DNA from: an uncultured Verrucomicrobiota bacterium
GTDB taxonomy: Bacteria; Verrucomicrobiota; Verrucomicrobiia; Limisphaerales; UBA9464
Length of the DNA stretch: 54,216 nt
Reading direction: 5' to 3'
Assembly: GCA_903907925.1 (NCBI GenBank)
Contig: CAIVQB010000045.1
Span: 1 to 54,216, forward strand
Below are positions 17,279-25,196 of this stretch, piece after piece. A program made the translations under genes and the position numbers. The notes under the pieces were generated by a model, which saw only the letters and a program-made list of their open reading frames with translations, was not told where the DNA came from and searched no databases. Position 1 is the stretch's first letter. Each line of letters starts with the position of its first letter.

Positions 17279-18001
17279 ATGGGCGCACAATGGAAACAGA
17301 AGGGTCGTGAACTCGAGGCTCACAAGAAGGGCCAGGTTCACGGCAAACTCGTCCGCGAACTGATCGTCGCCGCCAAGCTCGGCGGGGGCGATCCCGACCT
17401 CAACGCCCGGCTCGCCGCCGCGGTGGAGAAGGCGAAGAAGCATTCGGTGACCCGCGACACCATTGAGCGGGCGATCAAGAAGGGCACCGGCCAGACGGAC
17501 GAGGTGGTGACGTTTGAAACCGTCACCTACGAGGGATTCGCACCCCACAAGGTGCCGGTGATTGTGGAATGTCTGACCGACAATCGCAACCGCACCGCGC
17601 CCGCCATTCGCAGCCTTTTCAAGGCCGGTCAGCTCGGTCAGCCGGGCAGCATGAATTTCTTCTTCGACCGCTGGGGGGTGATCGAAGCCACCCACACCGA
17701 CAAGTCCCGCGACCCCGAGGGCGACGCCATCGAGGCCGGGGCACAAAACGTTGAACCTCTCGAGGCGGACGAGGTCCCCGAGGGTTCCATTGGCTCCCGG
17801 TTTCTCACCGATCCCAAGGATCTCACTTCGGTTAGCGCGTGGCTTTCCAAGGCCGGTTGGAAGATCGGTGCCAGCGAACACCGCTACATCGGCAAGAATC
17901 CGGTTCACCTGACCGGAAACGACCACGCCGAAGTCGCCGCCTTCCTGAACGACCTCGACGATCACGACGACGTTCACCACGTGTACGCGGCGATGGCGTA
18001 G
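17279..18001 (+). CDS. YebC/PmpR family protein
   Basis: A 240-residue protein matching the family's usual length and three-domain layout. The N-terminal basic helical part begins MGAQWKQKGRELEAHKKGQVHGKLVRELIVAAK. The conserved KHSVTRDTIERAIKKGTG segment follows, then EGFAPHKVPVIVECLTDNRNRTAPAIRSLF. The acidic C-terminal domain includes FLNDLDDHDDVHHVYAAMA. Family members bind DNA as regulators, and some relatives help ribosomes at difficult sequences. The N-terminus differs from the common MAGHSKWAN by using GAQWKQKG, which is typical of one YebC subgroup. A small hairpin (ccgcgt-aa-acgcgg at 18032) follows the stop. Confidence 0.93.
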   Translation: MGAQWKQKGRELEAHKKGQVHGKLVRELIVAAKLGGGDPDLNARLAAAVEKAKKHSVTRDTIERAIKKGTGQTDEVVTFETVTYEGFAPHKVPVIVECLTDNRNRTAPAIRSLFKAGQLGQPGSMNFFFDRWGVIEATHTDKSRDPEGDAIEAGAQNVEPLEADEVPEGSIGSRFLTDPKDLTSVSAWLSKAGWKIGASEHRYIGKNPVHLTGNDHAEVAAFLNDLDDHDDVHHVYAAMA

Positions 18002-18031
18002 ACCGAGGGGTGGCTCGATCGGTACCCCGAA

Positions 18032-18051
18032 CCGCGTAAACGCGGAACTCC
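18032..18051. repeat. Family B repeat fragment with small hairpin
   Basis: ccgcgtaaacgcggaactcc is the reverse complement of the ggagtcccgcgtttacgcgg core inside the 134-bp palindrome (5237-5262), apart from one base. It contains a 6-bp stem and lies 30 bases after the YebC-family stop. Confidence 0.55.
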
Positions 18052-18133
18052 GTCAGAGACTCGCCCTTGTGGTCGTCTCTCCTCTTTAACTTTTCATCTC
18101 TTCAACTTTCCCAGCCTTCGAACCCTGTTGCCT

Positions 18134-19897
18134 TCAGAACAGTTCCCCGTGAATCCGTGAGTCTTTCAGCATCGTCTCGCGCAGCAGTCGGAGCGGCGGT
18201 GCGCCGTGGCGGAGGGCTTCATCATGAAACCGTTGGAGACTGAACGCCGGGCCTTCCTGGCGTTTCCAATCCTCGCGTAGTTTGAGAAACTGCAATTTTC
18301 CAAGGGTGTAGAAACAATAACCGGGATCAAAGGTTCCGCGGATCGCCTCCTGTCGGGCGGTTTTTTCCTCGTAGTGACAGTGATCCACGAAGAATCGGGT
18401 TCCCTGATCGAGTGTCATTCCGAGGCAGTGCATCTGGACGGAAACGCAGAGGCGGCAGACGCGGAGCAGCGCTTCGTCTGATTGTGCGAGCCGGTATTTT
18501 GCGGCGCGGATCTTGTCCGCGGAACTGGCGTGCGCCGGGTCGGCCGGCTGCCCAAACCCCTCGGCGAGCAGCATCTGTTCGCAATAGTGCGCCCAGCCTT
18601 CGGTGAAGGCGTAGCTCGCGAACACCTTTCGCGCCGTGGACGCTCCGGAGGCGTTCAGGGCCAGAAACTGGACGTAATGCCCGGGATAGGCTTCGTGAAT
18701 GCTGACGACATCGGTGGTGTAGAAGTTGAACGCGGTCAACCATTCCTCCTGCTGACTCGGGCTCCAGTTCGATTCAACCGGGGTCACGTAGTAGTACGCC
18801 TGGCTGGCACCGGTTTCGAAGGGGCCCGGCGTATCCATCGAGGCGAAACTGGTTGCCCGGAACGGCGGAAGTGTCTCGGTGACCTTTGCCCGCACTTCGC
18901 TGGGAATGGTGATGATCTGATGATCCACCACGAACTGACGGATCGCCTCGAGAGTCCGGCGCGTCTCAGAGATCAACTGGTTGGCGGTCGGATGGTCGTG
19001 CTGAATTGATTTGAAAACCTCGACCGCCGGGCGGCTGGAGTCGATGTCCGCGGCGGCAGCATTGAACCGGGCCTCTTCTGCCCGAAGTTCCTTCAATCCG
19101 ATTTCCAGGATTTCCTCGGGCTTGAGATCAATCAGCTCCGTGGCGAGCAACTGCGCGTAGCGTTCCCGTCCGATCGCAAAATCGGGAGTCGAAGCCGGCA
19201 GTCGCTGCGACTTGAGCCAGGTCGCAAATTTCCGGTGTTCACGGGCGGCGGACTGCGCGGCGGTGACAAACGCCGCGGACACCGCCGGGTTTCCGCAGTC
19301 GCGCCCGGCGGTGACCACATCGCCTTCGATGAATCCTGCGCTGTCTTCGGCAATTTGAATCGCCGTTTCGACCCACGGCCGCGGCAATACCGTTTCCAAC
19401 TGGCTGCGGGCGGTTTGGAAAAGAACCGGTGCCTGGCGCAGGAGTTCGGTCATGTCACGCACGCGGTCCACCAGGGGTTTCCAGTCGCGCTTGAGATAGA
19501 GGCTCACGTCGAGCGCCTGCGCGTAAAACATCGGGTTGCGATAGGGCGCGCGGATGCGTTCCAGTTGGAGCCGTTCGCCGGCGATGATGGTTCGCACCAG
19601 ACGGACGGTCCGCTCGTCCTCGGCAGAAATGGATTTGCCGTTCATCGCGGCGAATTGGTCGTCGAAGTGACGGAGTCGGGCGGCTTCCGCTTCGAGATGG
19701 GTCTGATTCGGCAGCCAGAACCGGCCATCGTAGGAATGCCATCCGAGGGCCGCAGCGACCGCGGGACGAGCGGCGAAGTGCGACGTGACAAACCCATCCA
19801 CAGCGGCCGTGGGCCCGGTCGCGGCCGGCTGCCGCGGCGGCGAGGTGCATCCGGTAACCCACAAGAAAATGAGAAGGCAGACCGAAAGGCGCGTCAT
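18134..19897 (-). CDS. DUF885 family lipoprotein (putative metallopeptidase)
   Basis: A 587-residue lipoprotein. MTRLSVCLLIFLWVTGC gives a lipobox with Cys17. The DUF885 domain fills the rest. The diagnostic motif is SIHEAYPGHYVQFLALNASG (near 390-410), an HExxxxH-like element; a later EGWAHYCEQMLLAEG stretch would complete the helical active site, as in M32-type and related peptidases. The ending LSLQRFHDEALRHGAPPLRLLRETML is also typical. Its substrate is unknown. The gene is divergent from the AraC-type regulator at 20025, with about 127 bases between them, so the regulator might control it; that is only positional inference. Confidence 0.88.
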   Translation of the reverse strand: MTRLSVCLLIFLWVTGCTSPPRQPAATGPTAAVDGFVTSHFAARPAVAAALGWHSYDGRFWLPNQTHLEAEAARLRHFDDQFAAMNGKSISAEDERTVRLVRTIIAGERLQLERIRAPYRNPMFYAQALDVSLYLKRDWKPLVDRVRDMTELLRQAPVLFQTARSQLETVLPRPWVETAIQIAEDSAGFIEGDVVTAGRDCGNPAVSAAFVTAAQSAAREHRKFATWLKSQRLPASTPDFAIGRERYAQLLATELIDLKPEEILEIGLKELRAEEARFNAAAADIDSSRPAVEVFKSIQHDHPTANQLISETRRTLEAIRQFVVDHQIITIPSEVRAKVTETLPPFRATSFASMDTPGPFETGASQAYYYVTPVESNWSPSQQEEWLTAFNFYTTDVVSIHEAYPGHYVQFLALNASGASTARKVFASYAFTEGWAHYCEQMLLAEGFGQPADPAHASSADKIRAAKYRLAQSDEALLRVCRLCVSVQMHCLGMTLDQGTRFFVDHCHYEEKTARQEAIRGTFDPGYCFYTLGKLQFLKLREDWKRQEGPAFSLQRFHDEALRHGAPPLRLLRETMLKDSRIHGELF

Positions 19898-20024
19898 GGC
19901 CGGTGATGCTAACCCATCGGATGAAGGGGGAAAGCCCGATCGTGGGACCGGTCCGTGGGTGGCAGCCCATTGCCGGCTGGAATGGGGTCGGCTATGGTGC
20001 CGCCTCGTGACTCCACTCGTCCGA

Positions 20025-21008
20025 ATGCATCCTGGCCTCTTCGATGGCGGAGAGGCGATGCTGTGGCGATCGGCCGGGGTTCGCTGGCGCCAGTTGTTTG
20101 GTGATTTCTCCCGCCTTGGGGTCAGTTTTGAATGGCACGAGCTTCGCGCGGACCAGGAAGTCGACTGGGCTCCGAGTTTTCATCCCGACAGCGTTGAACT
20201 CTGTCTGAATCTGAGCGGTGCGGGCGAGGTTCGGCTGGGTGACACCAGTTTGCATCTGCAGTCGGGCACCGCTGGATTTTACCGCCAGGGAAGGGAGACC
20301 TTCGACGCGCGTCGGGTCTCGGGGCAGGCCCATCATTTTATCACCGTGGAGTTTTCCCGTCCGTTTTTGTCCGGGCATTTGTCCGGGTGCAGATCGGCGT
20401 TGCACCCGGTTGTCCGCGACAGTCTGGACCATGGAGTGGATCGGTCGGCGTTGGGAGCGGTCGAGCCGCTCGGTCCGCGGCATCGCGATTTGGTCGCCAG
20501 CCTGCATCAGCCGCCGGTCCTCGCCGCGGCCCAGGGGGTTTGGTACCAGGCGAAGGCGGTGGAATTGATGGGGGAATTCTTTTTTCAACCTCCGGCCGAC
20601 GAGGAGCTTTTTTGTCACCGGCAACAAAAAGTGGCGCGATCCCGTGTGGAGATGGTGATGACCCTGTTGAAGCGCGATCTGACCCGGCCCCCGACCCTGG
20701 AGCAACTGGGGAAGGAGGTCGGATGCAGCCCGTTTTACCTAAGCCGCACGTTTTCCAAAGAGACTGGTGCCACCATTCCTCAGTTTATTCGCCGTCTGCG
20801 GCTGGAATGGGCCGGGGATCTGCTGCGGGAAGGACGTTTGAACGTCACGGAAGTCGCTCTGGAGGTGGGCTACAGCAGTCTCAGCCACTTCAGCCACGCG
20901 TTTCATCAGCAGTTTGGATGCTGCCCGGGCTTGTACCCGACGGCGACGGCTACCCAGCGCGCATCGCTGCGACCCGGTGAAGAACGTGACCGACGCCGTG
21001 GAGGATGA
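20025..21008 (+). CDS. AraC family transcriptional regulator
   Basis: A 327-residue regulator with an N-terminal cupin-like sensing domain (about 1-200; HPDSVELCLNLSGAGEVRLGDTSLHLQSGTAGFYRQG) and a C-terminal AraC/XylS double helix-turn-helix. RDLTRPPTLEQLGKEVGCSPFYLSRTFSKETG is the first HTH, and LNVTEVALEVGYSSLSHFSHAFHQQFGCCPGLY is the second, with the typical GYSSLSHFSHAF signature. The effector is unknown. GTG 20007 in frame is an alternative start six codons upstream; neither has a good ribosome binding site. The 3' end overlaps the convergent M50-like gene by 59 bases. Confidence 0.88.
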   Translation: MHPGLFDGGEAMLWRSAGVRWRQLFGDFSRLGVSFEWHELRADQEVDWAPSFHPDSVELCLNLSGAGEVRLGDTSLHLQSGTAGFYRQGRETFDARRVSGQAHHFITVEFSRPFLSGHLSGCRSALHPVVRDSLDHGVDRSALGAVEPLGPRHRDLVASLHQPPVLAAAQGVWYQAKAVELMGEFFFQPPADEELFCHRQQKVARSRVEMVMTLLKRDLTRPPTLEQLGKEVGCSPFYLSRTFSKETGATIPQFIRRLRLEWAGDLLREGRLNVTEVALEVGYSSLSHFSHAFHQQFGCCPGLYPTATATQRASLRPGEERDRRRGG

Positions 21009-21642
21009 AGTCCAGCGTCCGTCCGGTGTATTCAAAGGCGGTGGTCAGGGTTCCGTAGCAGGAACCGTTGCCGGTCAACAACGGCACCGCGAGGAGCCCA
21101 ATGGCGACATTTCCCAGCCAGATGACCATCGCGGAAAGGAGATAGCCTTCACCGCTGAGATCAGACTGTCGGATGCGGAGAATCCATCCGGTGAGAGTGA
21201 AATGGAACGCGTAGGTCCCACCGAGTCCGAAGTGGAATAGCGGATCGATCCACGGATGCGGCCACGCCCATCGGACTATGAGCGCAAGGAGGGTCAGAAG
21301 TCCGGTATAGAAGGGGAAGAAGTACGGTGCCAGTGCGATCAGTGTGTTAGAATGGGAAAGCACCACCTGACCGCCCTTGGATGTGGCTCGCAGAGATTTG
21401 ACCTTGGCACCAAAGAGGAGTCCCCACACCGCGTGGGTGAGTTCGTGGCCTGCGACGTAGAGCCACAAGGGCTTGGGCAGGGTGAGAAATATCAGAATCC
21501 AGGCCAACACCCCACCCGCGAAAGCGATCCAGAATTCGCGAGCGGCAAGACTGCCGAGCAGGACATCGAAGGCGGCGCGAGTGGCACCGATGCAAATGGG
21601 GACGAGTCCCAGTGCGATGAGCCAGCGCAGGATCCGTGTCAT
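20950..21642 (-). CDS. M50-like integral membrane metallopeptidase
   Basis: A 230-residue membrane protein with about six hydrophobic helices. LYVAGHELTHAVWGLLFGAKV (about 61-81) carries HELTH, an HExxH zinc motif embedded in a membrane helix as in site-2-protease-like M50 proteins. The second zinc ligand normally in an NxxPxxxLDG motif is not obvious. SDLSGEGYLLSAMVIWLGNV may be the equivalent region, so it could be a reduced or non-canonical member. The C-terminal codons overlap the end of the convergent AraC gene. The gene starts about 70 bases from the terminator of the Ala-rich exported protein, so it could be part of a loosely linked minus-strand run. Confidence 0.7.
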   Translation of the reverse strand: MTRILRWLIALGLVPICIGATRAAFDVLLGSLAAREFWIAFAGGVLAWILIFLTLPKPLWLYVAGHELTHAVWGLLFGAKVKSLRATSKGGQVVLSHSNTLIALAPYFFPFYTGLLTLLALIVRWAWPHPWIDPLFHFGLGGTYAFHFTLTGWILRIRQSDLSGEGYLLSAMVIWLGNVAIGLLAVPLLTGNGSCYGTLTTAFEYTGRTLDFILHGVGHVLHRVAAMRAG

Positions 21643-21716
21643 CGACCGGTTTGGGCTGTGTCGTCCATCCGATTCCTCGAAGCCGAACCGCCCGGTTCAG
21701 CCACCCTTCAGAATAC

Positions 21717-21750
21717 AAAAAAGGCCTGTCCGGGATGGACAGGCCTTTCG
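21717..21750 (-). terminator. Intrinsic terminator
   Basis: A 12-bp stem (aaaggcctgtcc at 21720-21731 with 21737-21748) and 5-base loop. On the minus strand it ends in a six-T run. It sits just past the stop of the Ala-rich protein gene at 21766. Confidence 0.85.
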
Positions 21751-21765
21751 AAAAAACCTTGGGAA

Positions 21766-22362
21766 TCAGTTATTGCTGCCGTAGATCCCACCGCGTTTGT
21801 TGGAATCAGTGGTATCACCCTTGTTGGCTGTTCCAGTGCCCAACCCGAGAGTGGTGGTGGAGCTGCTCTGAATCAAGGCAGCGGAGCCGAGTGAACGACG
21901 GCCGCGGACAACAGTGGCTTCGCGCTCAAAAGCGGCGGCGCGAGCCGGCATCTGGGTGCTGGCAGAAGCGACGATGAGGTCGGAGTTCTGGGGAGCGCCC
22001 TGAACGGCGGCGGCGACGATCGTCAAGGCGCTTTCAGGAGCGGCCTCGAGAGCGGCGGTGACGACGGCGTTGGCAGTCTCTGGGGCAGTCTTGAGGACGG
22101 CGGTGACAACCGGACCGACAGAAGAGGGATAGGCGCGAATGGCGGAAATCACGACAGCCACAGCGACCTGCTGTTTGTCGGCTTTCGCCGCGCTGGAGAC
22201 GAACTTGGCGGCAACCGCCGGGATCTCGACGACCTTGGAGGAAGCGACCGATTTCGACACTTTTTGGAGCTCAACGGTGCCAAGGGCGAACGCAGGAGCA
22301 AGAGTGACGGCTGAAGCGGCAAACAGCGTAACCGCAAACTGTTTCATGGAAGTGGTTTTCAT
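21766..22362 (-). CDS. Ala-rich small exported protein of unknown function
   Basis: A 198-residue protein with a signal peptide (MKTTSMKQFAVTLFAASAVTLAPAFA). The mature N-terminal half consists of short, similar Ala/Val-rich helical units such as GPVVTAVLKTAPETANAVVTAALEAAPESALTIVAAAVQGAP. They repeat a pattern of about 14-16 residues (VxxALxxAPExA), suggesting a helical repeat stack. A basic RGRR segment and a Ser/Thr/Gly-rich tail (STTTLGLGTGTANKGD) follow. I do not recognise a named family, although such Ala-rich exported proteins recur in Verrucomicrobiota. ATG 22362 is preferred to the TTG two codons upstream. A promoter-like pair lies at 22399-22427 and a strong terminator follows, so it is a well-defined single-gene unit, likely well expressed. 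Confidence 0.75.
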   Translation of the reverse strand: MKTTSMKQFAVTLFAASAVTLAPAFALGTVELQKVSKSVASSKVVEIPAVAAKFVSSAAKADKQQVAVAVVISAIRAYPSSVGPVVTAVLKTAPETANAVVTAALEAAPESALTIVAAAVQGAPQNSDLIVASASTQMPARAAAFEREATVVRGRRSLGSAALIQSSSTTTLGLGTGTANKGDTTDSNKRGGIYGSNN

Positions 22363-22398
22363 AAGCAATTGTTTGGAACATCAACCAACGCGGGCGTA

Positions 22399-22427
22399 TT
22401 TATGGCTTAAAGGAAGTGGTGAGTCAA
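22399..22427 (-). promoter_or_regulatory. Putative sigma70-type promoter of the Ala-rich protein gene
   Basis: On the minus strand TTGACT (22422-22427) and CATAAA (22399-22404) are 17 bases apart, in an A/T-rich pocket of an otherwise GC-rich region, about 37 bases before the start codon. Confidence 0.5.
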
Positions 22428-22641
22428 CGTTTACTTTTCTCGGAACTGTCTTCTATCCTGCCTCCGCAGTTTTTATGCCACGGACACCGCCGAACCTGAC
22501 TCCCTGGGTCCCCCGTTTTTCGAAGTTCCCCCGAGCTTGTTTCCGATCCAGCGCCGCGGAGACTAAGGATTTGCGAGATGCAGGGCAAGTGTATTTGGAG
22601 TGGCAAGGGAGTTGCTTTTGCTGCGCAAGTTCTCGTTTCCA

Positions 22642-25152
22642 ATGAATTCACCCTCTTTCTCACTTCACCGGGCGGCGTTTCTTGCCGCTGTTGTGGTCGG
22701 CACCCTAGGGCTCACTGCCGCCGGCGTGCCCCCCGTTCTGGATGGAGTGCAGGTGGATGCCGGAGGCGTGGCGACTGTTTCGTTCGAACCCTCGCCCGCC
22801 GTGACGGAGTATCAGGTTCTCCGTGCGCCACGGTTGGGCGCCGCGTTCGCCCAGGATTCGATCGGAACCGTCGATGGCTTTGCGTGGAAGGGTTCGATCG
22901 GCACTGCCGCCGCCGGCTTTTTCCAACTGCGCACGGTGGAGTTGTCGCCGGCAGAATTGACCGCCACCACTCTGCTGCAACGGATTTCCTACGGTCCGAC
23001 TCCCGATGAATTGGAACGCGTGCGCGGAATCGGTCCGGAAGCGTTTCTCGCCGAACAACTCGCTCCGGAATTGGTGAATGACGCCATCGACACCACCCCG
23101 CCGGGTCCGGTTTGGCGGAAGGTCACCGCCAGTGGGACGGGTTCGGCGCCGAAGCTCTATATCTACCTGGATGCCGCCGGGGAGACCTATCTCGATGATT
23201 TTCGGCTGGTTGAAGGGGCCGTCGATGATCCCGGGAAGCCGAATCTCATCCAGAATGCTGGATTCGAAACCGCTTTGGGGACGAACTGGCTGGTGTCGAC
23301 CAATCTGATCGCCTCCGCCCTGTCGCCGGATCAGGTTCATGGCGGTTCGCTGGCGTTGCATCTGGTTTCCACCGCGGCCGGGTCCTCTGAAACCACCTCC
23401 ATCCACCAGAACCTGCCGGCGACCGTGGTGGCGTCGAAAACCTATACCCTCACCTATTGGTATCTGGCGCAGCCGGGACAGACAGCCCACCTGACGGTGC
23501 GCCTTTCCGGCAGCGGAATCACCAGCGTACCTTCACTGGCCACTGGATCGGATTCGCCCGCACCGCTGTTTTCCAAACTGACGGCCGGAACCGCCGCCAT
23601 CAATGATCTACGCCGCTGGCATTTCCTTCACGCGATTCAATCCCGACTGCAGTTGACCGAAATCCTGCGGCAGTTCTGGGAGAATCACTTTGTCACCCAG
23701 TACTCCAAGACCCGCGACTACTTTGACAATGCCGGCTACGACACTGCCACCGCTGGCAACATTTCCACCTGGCTCGAGTTTCAGGAAAACCAGCGCTGGA
23801 ACCAGGCCATGCTCCGGCCGGACGTCACGTTTCTCGACCTGCTTCGCATCAGCGCCGAGAGCCCGGCGATGATCATCTATCTCGACACCGTCGGCTCCAA
23901 GGGCAACGGCAGCAACATCGCCAATGAGAATTACGGCCGAGAACTTTGCGAGCTGTTCACCTTCGGCGTCGACAACGGTTACGATCAGCAGGACATCGTT
24001 CAGATCTCACGCCTGTGGTCGGGCTGGTCGATCGAACTGGTCGCCTCCAATAACGTCGCCAATCCGTTCGCCGGCCGCACCACCAACTACCTCGATCCCA
24101 CGGTGGTCACCAACCGGAGTGCGTTGACCAACCTCCTCGGTTCCTGGGCGTTCAACTACAAGGCGGCGAATCACAACACCGGCATCAAGAAGGTGTTTTT
24201 TCAGCATGACGCTGCCGGCAATCCCACCACCGGAAAACTCGTTCCCGCCCGTTTCGGCGCGCCCTGGGCCGGCCGGGATTACTCTCTCACCTACGCCGCC
24301 GCCACCGGCACCAACACGGTGCAGGAGGCCTATCGGCTGATCGAACACATGGCCAACCAGCCGTTCACCGAGGAATTCCTCTCGGTCAAACTCTGCCGGC
24401 TGTTCGTCCACGACGGGTTTCAGATTGGCTACGATTTCACGGACGACGTCACTTCGCCGGAGGAGGATTTGGTTCATGCCTGCATGCTGGCCTGGGAGAA
24501 TCCAACGAACGGCGGCCCCCAGGGGCAGTTGCGACAAGTACTGCAGGTGATCTTCAACTCGGACCTCTTCCGCTCGCACGGTGCTTCGCAACAAAAGGTC
24601 AAGACGCCGCTGGAGTTCGTCGTAAGTTCGCTCCGCGCACTCCGGGCCGTCCGCCCCGATGGTTCCTACACGGTGTTCACCGATGGCGACCTCTCGTTCG
24701 CATTGTCGCGAATGGGATTGATGCTGTTGTTCGACCGGATGGAGCCCAACGGGTATCCCGAATCGGCCGAAGGATGGATCAGCGCCGGTACGCTCGCTGA
24801 ACGTCTTCGCTTCGTTCAAGGTGCCCTCATGCCAGCCGGCATGTCCGGCAAAAGTGACGGTGGCGCGAACACCGTCATCGATCCGTCCGGCCTGGTGCAA
24901 TTGAAGGCTCCCGCCGCCGCCCGCGATTCCGGCGCGATTGCCGACTACTTTCTCGACCTGCTGTTTCCGGCTGAAGGCAAGGCCAACCTCGCCGCCTACC
25001 GGGCCGTCGCCGTCCACTTTCTCGACACCGCGGACGACGGCACCACTGCGTCGCCCTTCGCCGCGCTCACTCCGGGATCGACGGATTACGACACCCGCCT
25101 CCGCGGTCTGGTCGCTGCGCTCATGACAACGCAGCGCTTCCAGGAACAGTAA
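22642..25152 (+). CDS. DUF1800 domain protein with inserted carbohydrate-binding-like domain
   Basis: An 836-residue exported protein. A signal peptide (about 1-28) precedes an N-terminal beta module of about 80 residues (VSFEPSPAVTEYQVLRAP through AAGFFQLRTVEL). DUF1800 then begins with LTATTLLQRISYGPTPDELERVRGIGPEAFLAEQL. It is interrupted by about 150 residues (PNLIQNAGFETALGTNWLVS to AHLTVRLSGSG) that read like a CBM4/9 or DUF642-type jelly-roll. DUF1800 resumes at AAINDLRRWHFLHAIQSRLQLTEILRQFWENHF and continues through NYGRELCELFTFGVDNGYDQQDI to the end. DUF1800 proteins are usually paired with DUF1501 proteins; here that gene follows 44 bases later. The biochemical role is unknown. ATG 22642 gives the signal peptide; the frame is open to 22600. 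Confidence 0.88.
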   Translation: MNSPSFSLHRAAFLAAVVVGTLGLTAAGVPPVLDGVQVDAGGVATVSFEPSPAVTEYQVLRAPRLGAAFAQDSIGTVDGFAWKGSIGTAAAGFFQLRTVELSPAELTATTLLQRISYGPTPDELERVRGIGPEAFLAEQLAPELVNDAIDTTPPGPVWRKVTASGTGSAPKLYIYLDAAGETYLDDFRLVEGAVDDPGKPNLIQNAGFETALGTNWLVSTNLIASALSPDQVHGGSLALHLVSTAAGSSETTSIHQNLPATVVASKTYTLTYWYLAQPGQTAHLTVRLSGSGITSVPSLATGSDSPAPLFSKLTAGTAAINDLRRWHFLHAIQSRLQLTEILRQFWENHFVTQYSKTRDYFDNAGYDTATAGNISTWLEFQENQRWNQAMLRPDVTFLDLLRISAESPAMIIYLDTVGSKGNGSNIANENYGRELCELFTFGVDNGYDQQDIVQISRLWSGWSIELVASNNVANPFAGRTTNYLDPTVVTNRSALTNLLGSWAFNYKAANHNTGIKKVFFQHDAAGNPTTGKLVPARFGAPWAGRDYSLTYAAATGTNTVQEAYRLIEHMANQPFTEEFLSVKLCRLFVHDGFQIGYDFTDDVTSPEEDLVHACMLAWENPTNGGPQGQLRQVLQVIFNSDLFRSHGASQQKVKTPLEFVVSSLRALRAVRPDGSYTVFTDGDLSFALSRMGLMLLFDRMEPNGYPESAEGWISAGTLAERLRFVQGALMPAGMSGKSDGGANTVIDPSGLVQLKAPAAARDSGAIADYFLDLLFPAEGKANLAAYRAVAVHFLDTADDGTTASPFAALTPGSTDYDTRLRGLVAALMTTQRFQEQ

Positions 25153-25196
25153 GAAACCGAACCGTCGATCCGATCCAATCGTTTCCTTTCCCGACC

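Noticed and set aside
18060-18133. Pyrimidine-rich tract upstream of the DUF885 stop as a regulatory site
   Set aside because: No hairpin or motif; probably just untranslated sequence.
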